Source of the DNA: Bacteroidales bacterium
Lineage (GTDB): Bacteria; Bacteroidota; Bacteroidia; Bacteroidales; UBA932
Assembly (NCBI GenBank): GCA_017443845.1
Contig: JAFSXX010000016.1
Location: 1 to 64,000 of the forward strand
Direction: 5' to 3'
Length of the DNA stretch: 64,000 nt
Shown piece after piece: positions 9,047-18,978 of the stretch. Below the pieces are notes generated by a model that saw only the letters and a program-made list of their open reading frames with translations, was not told the origin of the DNA and did not search any database. How positions within the stretch are numbered: the stretch's first letter is position 1; every line of letters starts with the position of its first letter. The translations under genes and the position numbers were made by a program.

Positions 9047-9073
9047 AAAATCCCCCGCCTCGCGGCAGGGGAT
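9043..9073 (-). terminator. rho-independent terminator after the first SusD gene
   Basis: Stem 9050-9059 / 9064-9073 (ATCCCCTGCC with GGCGGGGGAT on the minus strand, 4-nt loop) followed by seven T on the minus strand. It separates the SusCD block from the four-gene operon downstream. Confidence 0.8.
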
Positions 9074-9096
9074 TCGTTTTTCATCACAGGAACGAA

Positions 9097-10725
9097 TTAG
9101 TCGTTCTGGGTGCAGAGAGGATTTGCAGAAAGCTCCTGTGAAGGGATGAGCCACTGCCATCTGACATCGCCTGCGGGAATAACGCGGGCTTCTTCTCCAA
9201 GAGAAGCGCCATACATGTCGTAGTTCGATGCCTGGGGATCCAGGTTGGTGGGAGCGGACTTCGCGCTGTTGGTCCAGGGACCCTGGTTGTATCCGGCGCG
9301 CGGAGCGGGTCCGCGGTCGCAGGGAAGGTTCAAGCGCTTGAGGTCGAACCAGCGAAGGCCGGCTTCAGCCCAAAGTTCCACACGGCGCTGCCACATAATC
9401 TTCTCGCAGAGTGCATCACCGGTTTCGGTAGGTTTCTGGTAATTCGCATCGCGGAAAGAACCAAGCTCATATACGAGCTGCTGTGCCTTTGCAGGGTTGT
9501 TGCTCTTTGCATAGCCTTCCGCAGCAATCATCATTATTTCGGGAATACGCATGTAGGGAACATCTCTCTCTTCGTACTTGGTCACAGGGTCATCCACGAG
9601 CCACTTCTGCGACATGAAGGGAGCCTTCTTGCCGGCAGCATTGATGTAGCAGGTGTTTGTATAGGGATCCTGAAGCCACATAGCCTTCCTCACGTCGCTG
9701 TCGGGAATGCTCCAGTAGAGCAGGCAGTTGATTGCGCGGGGAGAATTGGCATTATACGAAGCTGCGTTGTTTGAAATGAAATCGTGCCAGCTGCGGAGCT
9801 TGCCGCCGAACTGGGACTGGTCTGTCCTCGAGGATGAGCAGCCCCAAAGCCATTCGTTATTTGTCATTTCACCGAAGCGGTTCTCATTCATTCCGTCCGT
9901 ATAGGTGGATTTCTCAAGTTTCGCTCCGGAGTGGTCGATGATATCCTGAGCTACGGTTGCGGCATCAGCCCAACGTCCCATCGTGAGCAGTACGCGGGCC
10001 TTGATGCCCTTTGCTACCCACTGGTCGATGTGCGATTTGTTGAACTTGACGTAGTTGGTCTTTCCGAGGCATTCTATGCCCGCATCGATGTCCTTCAGAA
10101 TCTGGGCATATACCTCCTCGACAGAACTGCGGGGAAGATTCTCGTTGCTGTCCTCAATGCGGAGGATGACACCCGGCTGGGTATTGTTGCCTGCCGCATC
10201 ATAGCGCTTTGCATAGGCCTGGACAAGCTGGAAATGGCAGAAAGCACGGTATGCAAGAGCCTGGCCCTTTACATAATAACGTGCGTCATCCGATCCAGGG
10301 ATATCGTCGATATACGACAGGATGTGGTTCGCATTCGCAATTACGCTGTAGAACAATTTCCAATAGACATTGCAGTCCATATACTTATGGGTCAGGTCGC
10401 GATGGTGGACATACTGCTGAGTCTGCTGGAACATCGCATTGGTATATGTGAAGATAAAGTCATCCGACAGTGCTGCAAGGTGCAGGCAGAATGTGGGATA
10501 TCCGCCCTGGCTGTACCAATCGGACAGGGTAGCGCCGGAATTGCTGCATTCGTGCATTCTGCGGTGCATTCCGTTGATCGCCATTATGGCAGACTCCGTG
10601 CTTGCAAAGATGTCACCTTCCGCAACTGCACTGGTGGGTTTCGTTTCCAGGAAATCCTTTGAGCAGGAGGAAACCAGTACGACGGCCATAAAGGCCAGGG
10701 TAATTTTGCTTATGATTTGTTTCAT
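9097..10725 (-). CDS. SusD/RagB-family outer-membrane lipoprotein, pair 1
   Basis: A 542-residue surface lipoprotein. The signal peptide ends in a lipobox (VLVSSC, Cys21), followed by SKDFLETKPTSAVAEGDIF, typical of SusD/RagB proteins. Tetratricopeptide-like helices follow (AYRAFCHFQLVQAYAK), and the C-terminal region has the usual VPYMRIPEIMMIAAEGYAKSN and RRVELWAEAGLRWFDLKRLN blocks. SusD proteins cap the SusC transporter and capture substrate at the cell surface. It follows its SusC partner by 16 bp. It is clearly more similar to the SusD at 18979-20688 than to the one at 14177-15730, so pairs 1 and 3 are duplicates flanking a more distant pair. Confidence 0.95.
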   Translation of the reverse strand: MKQIISKITLAFMAVVLVSSCSKDFLETKPTSAVAEGDIFASTESAIMAINGMHRRMHECSNSGATLSDWYSQGGYPTFCLHLAALSDDFIFTYTNAMFQQTQQYVHHRDLTHKYMDCNVYWKLFYSVIANANHILSYIDDIPGSDDARYYVKGQALAYRAFCHFQLVQAYAKRYDAAGNNTQPGVILRIEDSNENLPRSSVEEVYAQILKDIDAGIECLGKTNYVKFNKSHIDQWVAKGIKARVLLTMGRWADAATVAQDIIDHSGAKLEKSTYTDGMNENRFGEMTNNEWLWGCSSSRTDQSQFGGKLRSWHDFISNNAASYNANSPRAINCLLYWSIPDSDVRKAMWLQDPYTNTCYINAAGKKAPFMSQKWLVDDPVTKYEERDVPYMRIPEIMMIAAEGYAKSNNPAKAQQLVYELGSFRDANYQKPTETGDALCEKIMWQRRVELWAEAGLRWFDLKRLNLPCDRGPAPRAGYNQGPWTNSAKSAPTNLDPQASNYDMYGASLGEEARVIPAGDVRWQWLIPSQELSANPLCTQND

Positions 10726-10741
10726 GGTATTATCTCCTCTT

Positions 10742-13700
10742 TTATAATGACAGGTTGAGGCCGACGGTTATAGTGCGGGCCGGCTTGGAGACTGATCCGT
10801 TCGAAGTATAGTTGCTCAGGGAGTAGTTGGTGTAGTAACCCCTGCGGGCATTTAACAGATAAAGGTGGTCTGCGGATGCGAACAGTTTGAGGCCGGACAG
10901 GTTCAGCGCGTTGCATACCTTGTTAGAGAAAGCATACGACATCGTCACGTTGTTGATTTCGAGCATGTTGGTCGTGGTCAACCAGCGTGTTGAACGGGTA
11001 CCGGTAGTGTTTTCTGCATAAGTGGAGGATCCGACCGCCTTGGTGCTGGTGGTGAGGATGGCGAAATCGGTGATGTCACCGGGCTGACGCCAGGACTTGG
11101 CAGCATCTACGGAACGGTTGATATACGGCTTGTTGTCGCCGATGATTCCCTGCTGCAGGATGTTGGAATATGCACGGTCGTAACCGACACCTCCGAGCTG
11201 GTAGTAAAGGTTGATGGCGAAGGAGAAACGTCCGATATTAAGATCTGATGTTATACCTCCATAAACCTTGGGAATCGATGTGCCGCTGTAATCTTCTTTA
11301 GACTTTACGATTGCTGTTGTATAGTATTTGCCGTCTACGGTTACGACATCTGCGTTTTTATCGATTCCGTCGATATAGGTTCCGTCTTCATTGTAGAAGC
11401 TGTCGCCGAGCTCATAATAGTTGAGTCCGGTAGCGGGATCGACGCCGCGCCACTGATAGAGCCACCACTCGTAAACCGAGTGTCCCTCTTCAATTTTGTT
11501 GTAGTTGCCGTTGAAAGTATATGCCGGAATGGGGAGGAAAGTCACCACGTTCCGGAGCAGGGATGCATTGGCTCCGATATTCCAGGTCACCTTGCGGGTC
11601 TTGATCAGGTCGTAACCCAGCTGGAACTCCCATCCTGAGTTGAGAAGGCCGCCGTCATTCGAAGGATACGATGCCTTTCCGGTAGAAGGAGCCAGGGAAA
11701 CGTCCATAAGGAGCTTGCTGGTTGCCCTGTGGAAATACTCGATGGATCCTGTCAGGCGGCGTTTGAATGCAGAAAACTCGACGGCAGCATCCCAGTTGGT
11801 GCTGACCTCCCACTGGAGATCGAGGTTACCGGGAGATGTCATGCTCTGCGCATAACCGGGCTCGGTATTGTTCTGCTTGAGATCGTAGAGCGCCATATAT
11901 TTCCAGTGGTCGCCCAGCTGGTCGCTACCGACCGTACCGAACGAAGCACGCAGCTTGAGCTGGTCGAGCCAGCCGATTCCGCGCATGAACTCTTCGTTGG
12001 AGACAATCCACGAGCCGCCGACGGACCAGAAGTTACCCCAGCGGGACTTCCTGTAGAAGTCAGAAGAACCGTCGCGGCGGAAGGATGCCGAGAGGAAATA
12101 GCGTCCGCTGTAATCGTAATTCAAGCGGGAGAAGTAACCCTCCGTATTGTAGGCTGTGCTGTATCCCGAAGGCTGCGAGCTCGTATCAGAGTAGTTGTTG
12201 AACTGGTAATTGTCACCTATGATGATCTGGTTTGTCTTGCCCGAAGTCTCATAATCGTAGAGAAATGCATTGGATTCGTGGCCGATCAGGGCATCGAGAT
12301 GATGATCGCCGAAGGCATGGTTCCAGGTCAGCAGCTGGTTGAATGCAAAAGTCTGGGTGTTTGAAAATGTCAGCGTGGCCGATGTGGAAGTGTTCTTGTA
12401 GTATTCGAAGTACGGCGTTGCGGAATGAGAGGTATAACCGCTGTTGTAAACTGCGGCATTGGCTGTCAGCTTGAAGTCCTTGAGAAATGAAATCTCAACG
12501 AACGGCTTGACATTGAGGATATTCCTTTTGTAATGGCTGTAGCGGGCGTTCTGGTATGCCACGACATTGAAGGAGAAGTCGGTGCGGGCCGGTATTGATT
12601 CGACGACGCCGGAAGCGTTTGCAAAGGTATCATAGCCCTCGCCGAAGTCATATATCCTGTCGCCGGAAGCGTCGGTCACATACGATCCGTCTGCAAAATG
12701 AAGGTGGATAGGATAGGTCGGGACGATCTTGAGCACCACGTGGTATGCATTCTGGCGGTCATTTGCAGAGGTCGAAAGGTTTCCTGACTGATCGCTCACC
12801 GATGCCGAAGCATTGACTCCGAACTTGAGCCACTTCTTCTCGAAAGAGACATTGGCTCTTGCCGAATAACGCTCGAAGCCCGTTCCTACCATGTAACCCT
12901 GGGTGTTAGTGTAGTTGATAGAACCGAAATAGGTTGTATACTTTCCCTTTCCTGTAGCGGAAATGCCGTAGTCCTGTACCTGGCCGACCCTTTCGGTAGC
13001 GCCAAGCCAGTCAACGTCATCCTCATAAAGGAACTTCGCGTTGGGGTTGTATTTTCCGTCAGCTCCGACAACTTCGTTGTAAGCAACTCCCTTCCAGGGA
13101 TAGAAGTCCTCCGTGTAGCCAAGGGTGGTGACAACCTTTTCAGACGCCGTCGCTGCCGCTGTACTTGCCTTATCGTTGAGAACTTCGGTATTGTAAAGCT
13201 GGGACCAATAATTCTCCATATAATCGGGAAGGGTCATCGTCTTGTAATCCTTCTGTTCGCGTGTCACGAAACCGTGGGATATCTTTACATTGATCTGAGG
13301 TGTCTCTCCCTTTCCCTGTTTGGTGGTGATCATAATGACGCCGTTGGCGGCACGGGAACCGTAAAGGGCTGTGGAAGCGGCATCCTTCAGGACGGTGATC
13401 TGGTCGATATCGCCGGTGGGGATGGTTGCCAGGTTTCCTGAATAGATCATACCGTCCATGACGATAAGAGGGTCGGTATTACCATTGATGGAGCCGATAC
13501 CGCGGATGGTGATTGTGGCGTCAGCACCGGGCTGTCCTCCGGCTGAGGTCAGACGCAGACCGGGGGTGGTACCGTTAAGGGTGTTCAGAGGGTTGGTAGC
13601 CGGGACAAGCTCGATCTTGTCACCGCTCACCTTTCCTGCAGAACCGGTGAAGGAGGTTTTCGTAGCGGAACCATATGCCACGACCATGACTTCGTCAATG

Positions 13701-13999
13701 GCTTCGGCATCGGTAGCCAACATTACGTTGATGACAGAACGGCCGCCGTTTTCGACCTCCTGAGTCGTATAACCGATGGATGAGAAAACGAGAACCGCCT
13801 TGGCATTGGGAACGCTGATGGAATATTTACCATCGGCATCTGCCGCCGTACCGGTTGTCGAATTCTTCACCACGACGCTTGCGAAGGGTATGGGAGCCCC
13901 GTCTTTTGCGTCAGTCACGACTCCTGTCACTTTGATTTGTGCATGCGCGCTGAAAACGGTAAGCAGCATCGTGCACAAGAAAATGATAGTACGTTTCAT
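10742..13999 (-). CDS. SusC/RagA-family TonB-dependent outer-membrane transporter, pair 1
   Basis: A 1085-residue transporter. I take the ATG at 13999 (MKRTIIFLCTMLLTVFSAHA), which gives a signal peptide; the longer frame adds 13 residues upstream of it. Domains in order: carboxypeptidase-D regulatory-like beta domain (KVTGVVTDAKDGAPIPFASV, ~22-100), TonB plug with the SusC/RagA signature ITVLKDAASTALYGSRAANG, then a long beta-barrel ending in an aromatic-rich strand. It imports an oligomer captured by the SusD partner, driven by TonB-ExbBD. Its barrel shares long blocks with pair 3 (GHSVYEWWLYQW, GLNYYELGDS). Substrate unknown; no sugar-degrading gene is nearby. Confidence 0.95.
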   Translation of the reverse strand: MKRTIIFLCTMLLTVFSAHAQIKVTGVVTDAKDGAPIPFASVVVKNSTTGTAADADGKYSISVPNAKAVLVFSSIGYTTQEVENGGRSVINVMLATDAEAIDEVMVVAYGSATKTSFTGSAGKVSGDKIELVPATNPLNTLNGTTPGLRLTSAGGQPGADATITIRGIGSINGNTDPLIVMDGMIYSGNLATIPTGDIDQITVLKDAASTALYGSRAANGVIMITTKQGKGETPQINVKISHGFVTREQKDYKTMTLPDYMENYWSQLYNTEVLNDKASTAAATASEKVVTTLGYTEDFYPWKGVAYNEVVGADGKYNPNAKFLYEDDVDWLGATERVGQVQDYGISATGKGKYTTYFGSINYTNTQGYMVGTGFERYSARANVSFEKKWLKFGVNASASVSDQSGNLSTSANDRQNAYHVVLKIVPTYPIHLHFADGSYVTDASGDRIYDFGEGYDTFANASGVVESIPARTDFSFNVVAYQNARYSHYKRNILNVKPFVEISFLKDFKLTANAAVYNSGYTSHSATPYFEYYKNTSTSATLTFSNTQTFAFNQLLTWNHAFGDHHLDALIGHESNAFLYDYETSGKTNQIIIGDNYQFNNYSDTSSQPSGYSTAYNTEGYFSRLNYDYSGRYFLSASFRRDGSSDFYRKSRWGNFWSVGGSWIVSNEEFMRGIGWLDQLKLRASFGTVGSDQLGDHWKYMALYDLKQNNTEPGYAQSMTSPGNLDLQWEVSTNWDAAVEFSAFKRRLTGSIEYFHRATSKLLMDVSLAPSTGKASYPSNDGGLLNSGWEFQLGYDLIKTRKVTWNIGANASLLRNVVTFLPIPAYTFNGNYNKIEEGHSVYEWWLYQWRGVDPATGLNYYELGDSFYNEDGTYIDGIDKNADVVTVDGKYYTTAIVKSKEDYSGTSIPKVYGGITSDLNIGRFSFAINLYYQLGGVGYDRAYSNILQQGIIGDNKPYINRSVDAAKSWRQPGDITDFAILTTSTKAVGSSTYAENTTGTRSTRWLTTTNMLEINNVTMSYAFSNKVCNALNLSGLKLFASADHLYLLNARRGYYTNYSLSNYTSNGSVSKPARTITVGLNLSL

Positions 14000-14035
14000 G
14001 TAAGAATAATTTGGGTGTTTAAGGTTATTTGGAAT

Positions 14036-14043
14036 CAAAGATA
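14036..14043 (-). promoter_or_regulatory. -7 promoter element of SusC pair 1
   Basis: TATCTTTG on the minus strand is an exact TAnnTTTG match 36 bp before the SusC ATG at 13999. It lies downstream of the terminator at 14078-14115, so pair 1 can be transcribed independently of pair 2. No good -33 TTTG is seen. Confidence 0.6.
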
Positions 14044-14077
14044 AACTAAAAATCGTTACCTTATACTATGGCGGCAG

Positions 14078-14115
14078 AAAAAAAACCGGCGGTAAATCAG
14101 TGACTTACCGCCGGT
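14078..14115 (-). terminator. rho-independent terminator after the second SusD gene
   Basis: Perfect 11-bp stem 14085-14095 / 14105-14115 (ACCGGCGGTAA and its complement), 9-nt loop, followed on the minus strand by a run of seven T at 14084-14078. Confidence 0.88.
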
Positions 14116-14176
14116 AATTACGATTTGTTACAAAAGAATGGCTTTTCCGGTGATTAATAAACCGCCGGCCCTTTCT

Positions 14177-15730
14177 TTAGTTATGATATGCCTCGTAACC
14201 GTAATTCTGCTGATCCCTCATATTGGGGTTGGCATCCATCTCGGTGATAGGAATAGGAGCCACCACCTTGTGGAAATCCTTGTCGTTGCGACCGTTTACA
14301 GGGTCGATCGACACGTATGCGGGATGCGAAGCATCGCGGGTGAATGAACGTCCCTTGCGCAGGAAATCCCAGATGCAGAAGCCTTCCATGATGAGCTCGC
14401 GGCGGCGCTCGTTGAAGATAGCCGTCTTGAGAGCCGCTCCGCTGAGTCCGCTGAGCTTGTCGGTGGTGCGGGCTTCATAAACCTTGTTGAGCCAGTTCAG
14501 GGCTTCAGCGTCCCTGCCGCCCAGCTCGGAGCAAGCCTCAGCTGCGATCAGATACATCTCGGGAACCCTGACTGCGGGAATGTTGTGCACGAACGGGCTG
14601 CCCTCGAGGCCTCCGATGAACTTATAGTAGAAGCGTGCGGAATAACCGTTTACGCCCTGCTTGCACTCGGAAAGGGGAACGTCGGCGGGGCCGGTCGAAG
14701 ACTTATCCTCGTGGAGGAGTCCGTGACGCACATCCTTGGGGTTCTCGTCGAGCAGTGCGAGGAAGGTGTCGCTCACACCGCCGTCACCGTAACCCTTGCT
14801 CTCGGTACCGCTGCGGCGGCCGTTTGCGCCCATTGTCTGGTTGAAGACATAACCGGGCATACGGTCGGAGTTGTGGTCGTTGATGTTGAACTGCATCTCG
14901 AACAGCGACTCGGACTGGTTCTTCTGGTTCACCTTTTCAACATACTGGTTGTAAGGGATGCAGGATCCGCCTGCTGCAGCCTCTTCGGCATACTTCAGTG
15001 CGTTGGTCCAGTCTTCCTGATAGAGGCATACGCGTGCGAGCATACCCTTGATGCCATAAGTAGTCCAGTAGCCGACATCCTTGCGGGAATTGTCGATATC
15101 TGCAAGAGCTTCGGTCAGGAGCTCCTTGACATAATTCATGGTTTCGATCAGGGTAGCACGGCGAGGAGGATTGACAATAGCTTCGATGTTGTCATCCCTG
15201 GTCTTCATAAGGGGAAGGCCGAGGTCGAACTTGCTGTCGGATTTCGCGAATGCGGGAGGATAGCAGAAGGTCTTGGTGAGTTCCAGATATGCATATGCCT
15301 TGCAGGCCTTTGCCTGGGCAATCATATCCTTCACGAGAGCTGTCTGCTCGAGTTTTTCGGCATTTGCGATGAAATTGTTTGCGTCCTTGATGGCCCTGAA
15401 GCCGGGAAGCCAGATTTCGCCGGCCTCTCCGTAGGTTGAAGAGCTCTCCCTGTAGGAGTACTCGACTGTCAGATACTGGCCGCCGCCATTGTTGTAAAGC
15501 ATATAGTCGGGACCCTTGATATCCTGGCGGATCATAGTGTTACGACCGCAGAAGTTTCCGGTAGTAATGCCGTCATATACGCCCATCAGGGCTGCATTTG
15601 CGGAAGATTCGTTCTCGAAAAGGGATTCCGAGGTAACCTGGATGGCAGAACTTCTGTCCAGGAAATCGGTACAGGAAGCCGCAGAAACCGCTACTAAAGC
15701 AACAAGTGCTATGATATATTTGTTTTTCAT
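14177..15730 (-). CDS. SusD/RagB-family outer-membrane lipoprotein, pair 2
   Basis: A 517-residue lipoprotein: MKNKYIIALVALVAVSAASC signal with the lipid-anchored Cys at position 20, then TDFLDRSSAIQVTSESLFE, a SusD-type start. The helical core (KACKAYAYLELTKTFCYPP) and C-terminal VPEMYLIAAEACSELGGRDAEALNWLNKVYEARTT with NERRRELIMEGFCIWDFLR are family-typical. It starts 12 bp after its SusC partner and ends at a strong terminator. It is the outlier of the three SusD proteins, which suggests that the middle pair handles a different ligand (inference). Confidence 0.95.
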   Translation of the reverse strand: MKNKYIIALVALVAVSAASCTDFLDRSSAIQVTSESLFENESSANAALMGVYDGITTGNFCGRNTMIRQDIKGPDYMLYNNGGGQYLTVEYSYRESSSTYGEAGEIWLPGFRAIKDANNFIANAEKLEQTALVKDMIAQAKACKAYAYLELTKTFCYPPAFAKSDSKFDLGLPLMKTRDDNIEAIVNPPRRATLIETMNYVKELLTEALADIDNSRKDVGYWTTYGIKGMLARVCLYQEDWTNALKYAEEAAAGGSCIPYNQYVEKVNQKNQSESLFEMQFNINDHNSDRMPGYVFNQTMGANGRRSGTESKGYGDGGVSDTFLALLDENPKDVRHGLLHEDKSSTGPADVPLSECKQGVNGYSARFYYKFIGGLEGSPFVHNIPAVRVPEMYLIAAEACSELGGRDAEALNWLNKVYEARTTDKLSGLSGAALKTAIFNERRRELIMEGFCIWDFLRKGRSFTRDASHPAYVSIDPVNGRNDKDFHKVVAPIPITEMDANPNMRDQQNYGYEAYHN

Positions 15731-15742
15731 ATCTTCCTACAA

Positions 15743-18700
15743 TTAAAAGTTAAGATTCAAGCCGATGATATACGTACGCTGGGAAGGCCAGGTGTAAGCA
15801 TAGCGGCCACCGGCGGTAGTCACTTCGGGGTCAAAGCCGAGTGCGTTCCAGAGCAGTAAGTTCTCGCCCTGGACATAGATGTCAATACCCCTCATCTTCA
15901 GGTTGTGGCAGAAAGCTGCGGGAAGCTTGTAGGCAAGCTTGACGTTCTTGAGCTTTGCATAGTCACCCTTGTAGAGGTATCTGGAGGAGTGGTTCGAGCC
16001 GTTCTTGACGGACTGCAGGAGCAGAGGACGGGTTCCGGAAGTGTTGTTCGGGGTCCAGTAGTCGAGCATCCTGCGTTCGTGGGTAATGGTTGCGGAGTTT
16101 CCGTCATCATCCCAGGAAGTAGGTCCTGCATAGTCATATACATTGAAGCCGAGACCGAAGCCGAGGAGGGCGCTCAGTTCAAAATTGTAGAAGTTGATGG
16201 AGGTGCTCAGACCGCCCGACCACTTGGGGTTGTAGTTGCCGAAGGTCTGGCGGGTTGCGTCAGCATAGTTCTTCACAATGGTCTTTTCGCCTGTCTCGTC
16301 ATTGACCTTGTACCACTGGGGTTCACCGGTATTGGGATCTATACCGGCCCACTCGGGAAGATACCAGGTATGGAGAGCCTCACCCACGCGGGTGATGGTA
16401 TAGGTTCCTACGTCGTCGTTAGGATATTCGAGGAGCTTGTTCTGGAGATATGCCAGGTTGAGCTTCATATTCCACTGGAAGTTCTTGGCCTCTACGAGAT
16501 ATCCGCCCAGAGCGAGCTCGAATCCCTTGTTGCCGAGCTTACCGAGGTTGACGGTAGCGGTGGAGAAACCGGTGGTCCTGGAGAGTTCCTGGTCGATGAG
16601 GAGGCTGTCGGACTTGCGGTCATACCAGTCGGCTTCCAAGGTGATGCGGCCATTGAAGAAGGTCAGGTCGAGACCGATGTCAAGGATAGCGTTCTTCTCC
16701 CAGCTCAGGTTGTAGTTCTCGACATTGTCGATGATGGCACCCGAGATGTTGTTGTAATCGTTTCCGAAGGAATAACCGCCGGAGTAGTCGTACAGACCGC
16801 TCGGGCGGGTACCGCTGGTACCGTAACTTGCACGCAGCTTACCTTCTGTCAGCCAGGAAGTGACACCTTGCATAAAGTTCTCCCTGGTGAAGCGCCAGGC
16901 ACCGGATACGGAGTAGAATCCGCCCCAGCGGTGACCCTCCGCGAAGCGTGACGAACCGTCGCGGCGATACGAAGCGGTAAGGAAGTACTTCTCAGCGAAG
17001 TTGTAATCGACCTTGCTGATCAGCGAGAGCATACCTTCGTCGGTATGGTTACCGTTGAATGCGGTAATCAGGGTTCCGGCATTGATTGAAGGGGTGTACG
17101 GGGTCTGGTACTGGGAAATTGAACCTCCCATATAATTGGTCTTCTGGTTTTCCGCCTCCCAGGCCACCATGGCGCCGAGATTGTGCAGGCCGAAGCTCTT
17201 GGTGTAGTTCAATACGGTCGAGGACGATGTACGGCTTCTTGTGGTGTTCCACTCATAGTAGATACCGTTGTTGTTCTTACCTGCCGCCACTCCCGGAGGA
17301 TACCAGCGGATCTCGTTCACGATGCGGGCATCATAGCTGAAGGTTTCCTTCAGGGTGAGGCCGGGAGCGAGGTTCAACTGAGCCCAAGGCTTAACGGTAA
17401 CGTGGTGGATCTCATCATCGTAGGCAGCCTTGGAGAGAATCATCGGGGCGTTGTAACCCGACATTTCAGTGAAGTTTACGTTCCACGAACCGTCAGAGTT
17501 CTTGATGGGGATGGTCGGAGGCAACTGTACTGCAACACGCCAGGGGTTTGCATACATATTGCCGCTCTGAGGTCCCACGAGAGTATTGTGGGAGAAGTTC
17601 ATGTTGGCACCGAACCAGAAGAGTTTGCTCTGCTTGGAAACGATGTTGGTACGGCCGCTGATACGCTGCAGCCCGGTATTCTGCATAGGGCTCTTGAGGT
17701 CGTAGTACTCACCGGATACGAAATAGGTGATCTTGTCGGTTCCGCCCGAGAGGGAGATGTTGTATTTCTGGGTGGTTCCGAGGCGGGAGACTGCGTCAAG
17801 CCAGTTGCTGTCGCTGAACTTGTCCTTGGTGTCGCCCCAGAAGTCATAAACCTTTCCGTCCTGGACGTATTTCTTGTTGAATGCGTCACGTGCGGACTGC
17901 AGATATGTGTTGTACTTGCTCTGGTCGGCATACATCTTTACAACATAGCCGTAAGGGTCTTCCTTGGCCTTCTTACCGTCGTTGTACATCAGGTTGTGCA
18001 TCTTTGCGGTGGTCCATATTTCCGCATATTCCTCGGCATTTACAAGGTCGGGCTTATACATGAAGTCGGAGACACCGGTAACGACGCTCACGTCAACTTT
18101 CATCTTGCCTGCCTTACCCTGCTTGGTGGTGATCAGGATCACACCGTTTGCAGCACGGGAGCCGTACAGAGCTGCGGAAGCGGCATCCTTCAGGACGGTG
18201 ATGGACTCGATGTCGGAAGGGTTGATACTGGTCATAGGGCTGACCGAGTGGTTACCCAGCTCCGCGAGGTCGGACATATCTACTGCAATACCGTCAATGA
18301 CATACAGAGGTGCCAGCGATGCGTTCATCGAACCGAAACCGCGGACGCGGATATTCGGCATCGAACCGGGCTGTGCGCCGCCATAGGACATCAGACCAGG
18401 CATATTGGAGGTAAGGGCGTCAGTGAAGGAAGCGTAGGGACGCTCCGTCATCACCTCTTCGCTCACGACGCTTGCCGAGCCGGTGTACGAGGATTTCTTG
18501 ACGGTACCGTAAGCGACAACGATGGTTTCGTCAATCGACTGGGCATCGGTTGCCAGCATTACGTTGATTACTGTGCGGCCGCCGTTCTCGACCTCCTGAG
18601 TCAGATAACCCACGGAGGAGAAGATCAGGACCGAGTTGGCGGAAGGAACCGTAATGGCGTAATTACCATCCGCGTCCGCCGCCGTACCTGTGGTGGTGTT

Positions 18701-18838
18701 CTTCACCACGACGCTTGCGAACGGGATCGGCTCTCCGTTTTTGGCGTCGGTGATGACTCCTGTCACCTTGATTTGTGCGAAAGCCGACGTTACCGTGGCC
18801 AGAAATGCGCACAAAAGAATGATAGTACGTTTTTTCAT
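15743..18838 (-). CDS. SusC/RagA-family TonB-dependent outer-membrane transporter, pair 2
   Basis: A 1031-residue transporter starting at the ATG at 18838 (MKKRTIILLCAFLATVTSAFA signal peptide). It has the carboxypeptidase-D regulatory-like domain (KVTGVITDAKNGEPIPFASV), the plug with ITVLKDAASAALYGSRAANG, and a barrel that differs strongly from pairs 1 and 3 (for example ITYFVSGEYYDLKSPMQNTG). The first ~110 mature residues are nearly the same as in the other two SusC proteins although the barrels differ, which points either to constraint on the TonB-interacting end or to gene conversion. Ligand unknown. Confidence 0.95.
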   Translation of the reverse strand: MKKRTIILLCAFLATVTSAFAQIKVTGVITDAKNGEPIPFASVVVKNTTTGTAADADGNYAITVPSANSVLIFSSVGYLTQEVENGGRTVINVMLATDAQSIDETIVVAYGTVKKSSYTGSASVVSEEVMTERPYASFTDALTSNMPGLMSYGGAQPGSMPNIRVRGFGSMNASLAPLYVIDGIAVDMSDLAELGNHSVSPMTSINPSDIESITVLKDAASAALYGSRAANGVILITTKQGKAGKMKVDVSVVTGVSDFMYKPDLVNAEEYAEIWTTAKMHNLMYNDGKKAKEDPYGYVVKMYADQSKYNTYLQSARDAFNKKYVQDGKVYDFWGDTKDKFSDSNWLDAVSRLGTTQKYNISLSGGTDKITYFVSGEYYDLKSPMQNTGLQRISGRTNIVSKQSKLFWFGANMNFSHNTLVGPQSGNMYANPWRVAVQLPPTIPIKNSDGSWNVNFTEMSGYNAPMILSKAAYDDEIHHVTVKPWAQLNLAPGLTLKETFSYDARIVNEIRWYPPGVAAGKNNNGIYYEWNTTRSRTSSSTVLNYTKSFGLHNLGAMVAWEAENQKTNYMGGSISQYQTPYTPSINAGTLITAFNGNHTDEGMLSLISKVDYNFAEKYFLTASYRRDGSSRFAEGHRWGGFYSVSGAWRFTRENFMQGVTSWLTEGKLRASYGTSGTRPSGLYDYSGGYSFGNDYNNISGAIIDNVENYNLSWEKNAILDIGLDLTFFNGRITLEADWYDRKSDSLLIDQELSRTTGFSTATVNLGKLGNKGFELALGGYLVEAKNFQWNMKLNLAYLQNKLLEYPNDDVGTYTITRVGEALHTWYLPEWAGIDPNTGEPQWYKVNDETGEKTIVKNYADATRQTFGNYNPKWSGGLSTSINFYNFELSALLGFGLGFNVYDYAGPTSWDDDGNSATITHERRMLDYWTPNNTSGTRPLLLQSVKNGSNHSSRYLYKGDYAKLKNVKLAYKLPAAFCHNLKMRGIDIYVQGENLLLWNALGFDPEVTTAGGRYAYTWPSQRTYIIGLNLNF

Positions 18839-18883
18839 TTGATTTGTATTGTTGGTAAGTAAAAGTGTCGATACAAATTGGTT

Positions 18884-18891
18884 CAAAAATA
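18884..18891 (-). promoter_or_regulatory. -7 promoter element of SusC pair 2
   Basis: TATTTTTG on the minus strand is an exact -7 consensus match 45 bp upstream of the SusC ATG at 18838 and just downstream of the terminator at 18928-18958. Confidence 0.58.
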
Positions 18892-18925
18892 AGAAAAAAT
18901 TTCTTTTCCTGTTTTGGCTTCATAC

Positions 18926-18960
18926 AAAACGCCGCCGCAAGAGATTTGCGACGGCGTTTT
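18926..18960. terminator. hairpin terminator after the third SusD gene
   Basis: A 13-bp stem (18928-18940 / 18946-18958, one mismatch) with a 5-nt loop, flanked by short A and T tracts on both sides. It lies 18 bp after the SusD stop at 18979 and separates pair 3 from pair 2. Confidence 0.75.
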
Positions 18961-18978
18961 CCATAAAGTTTCTATAGC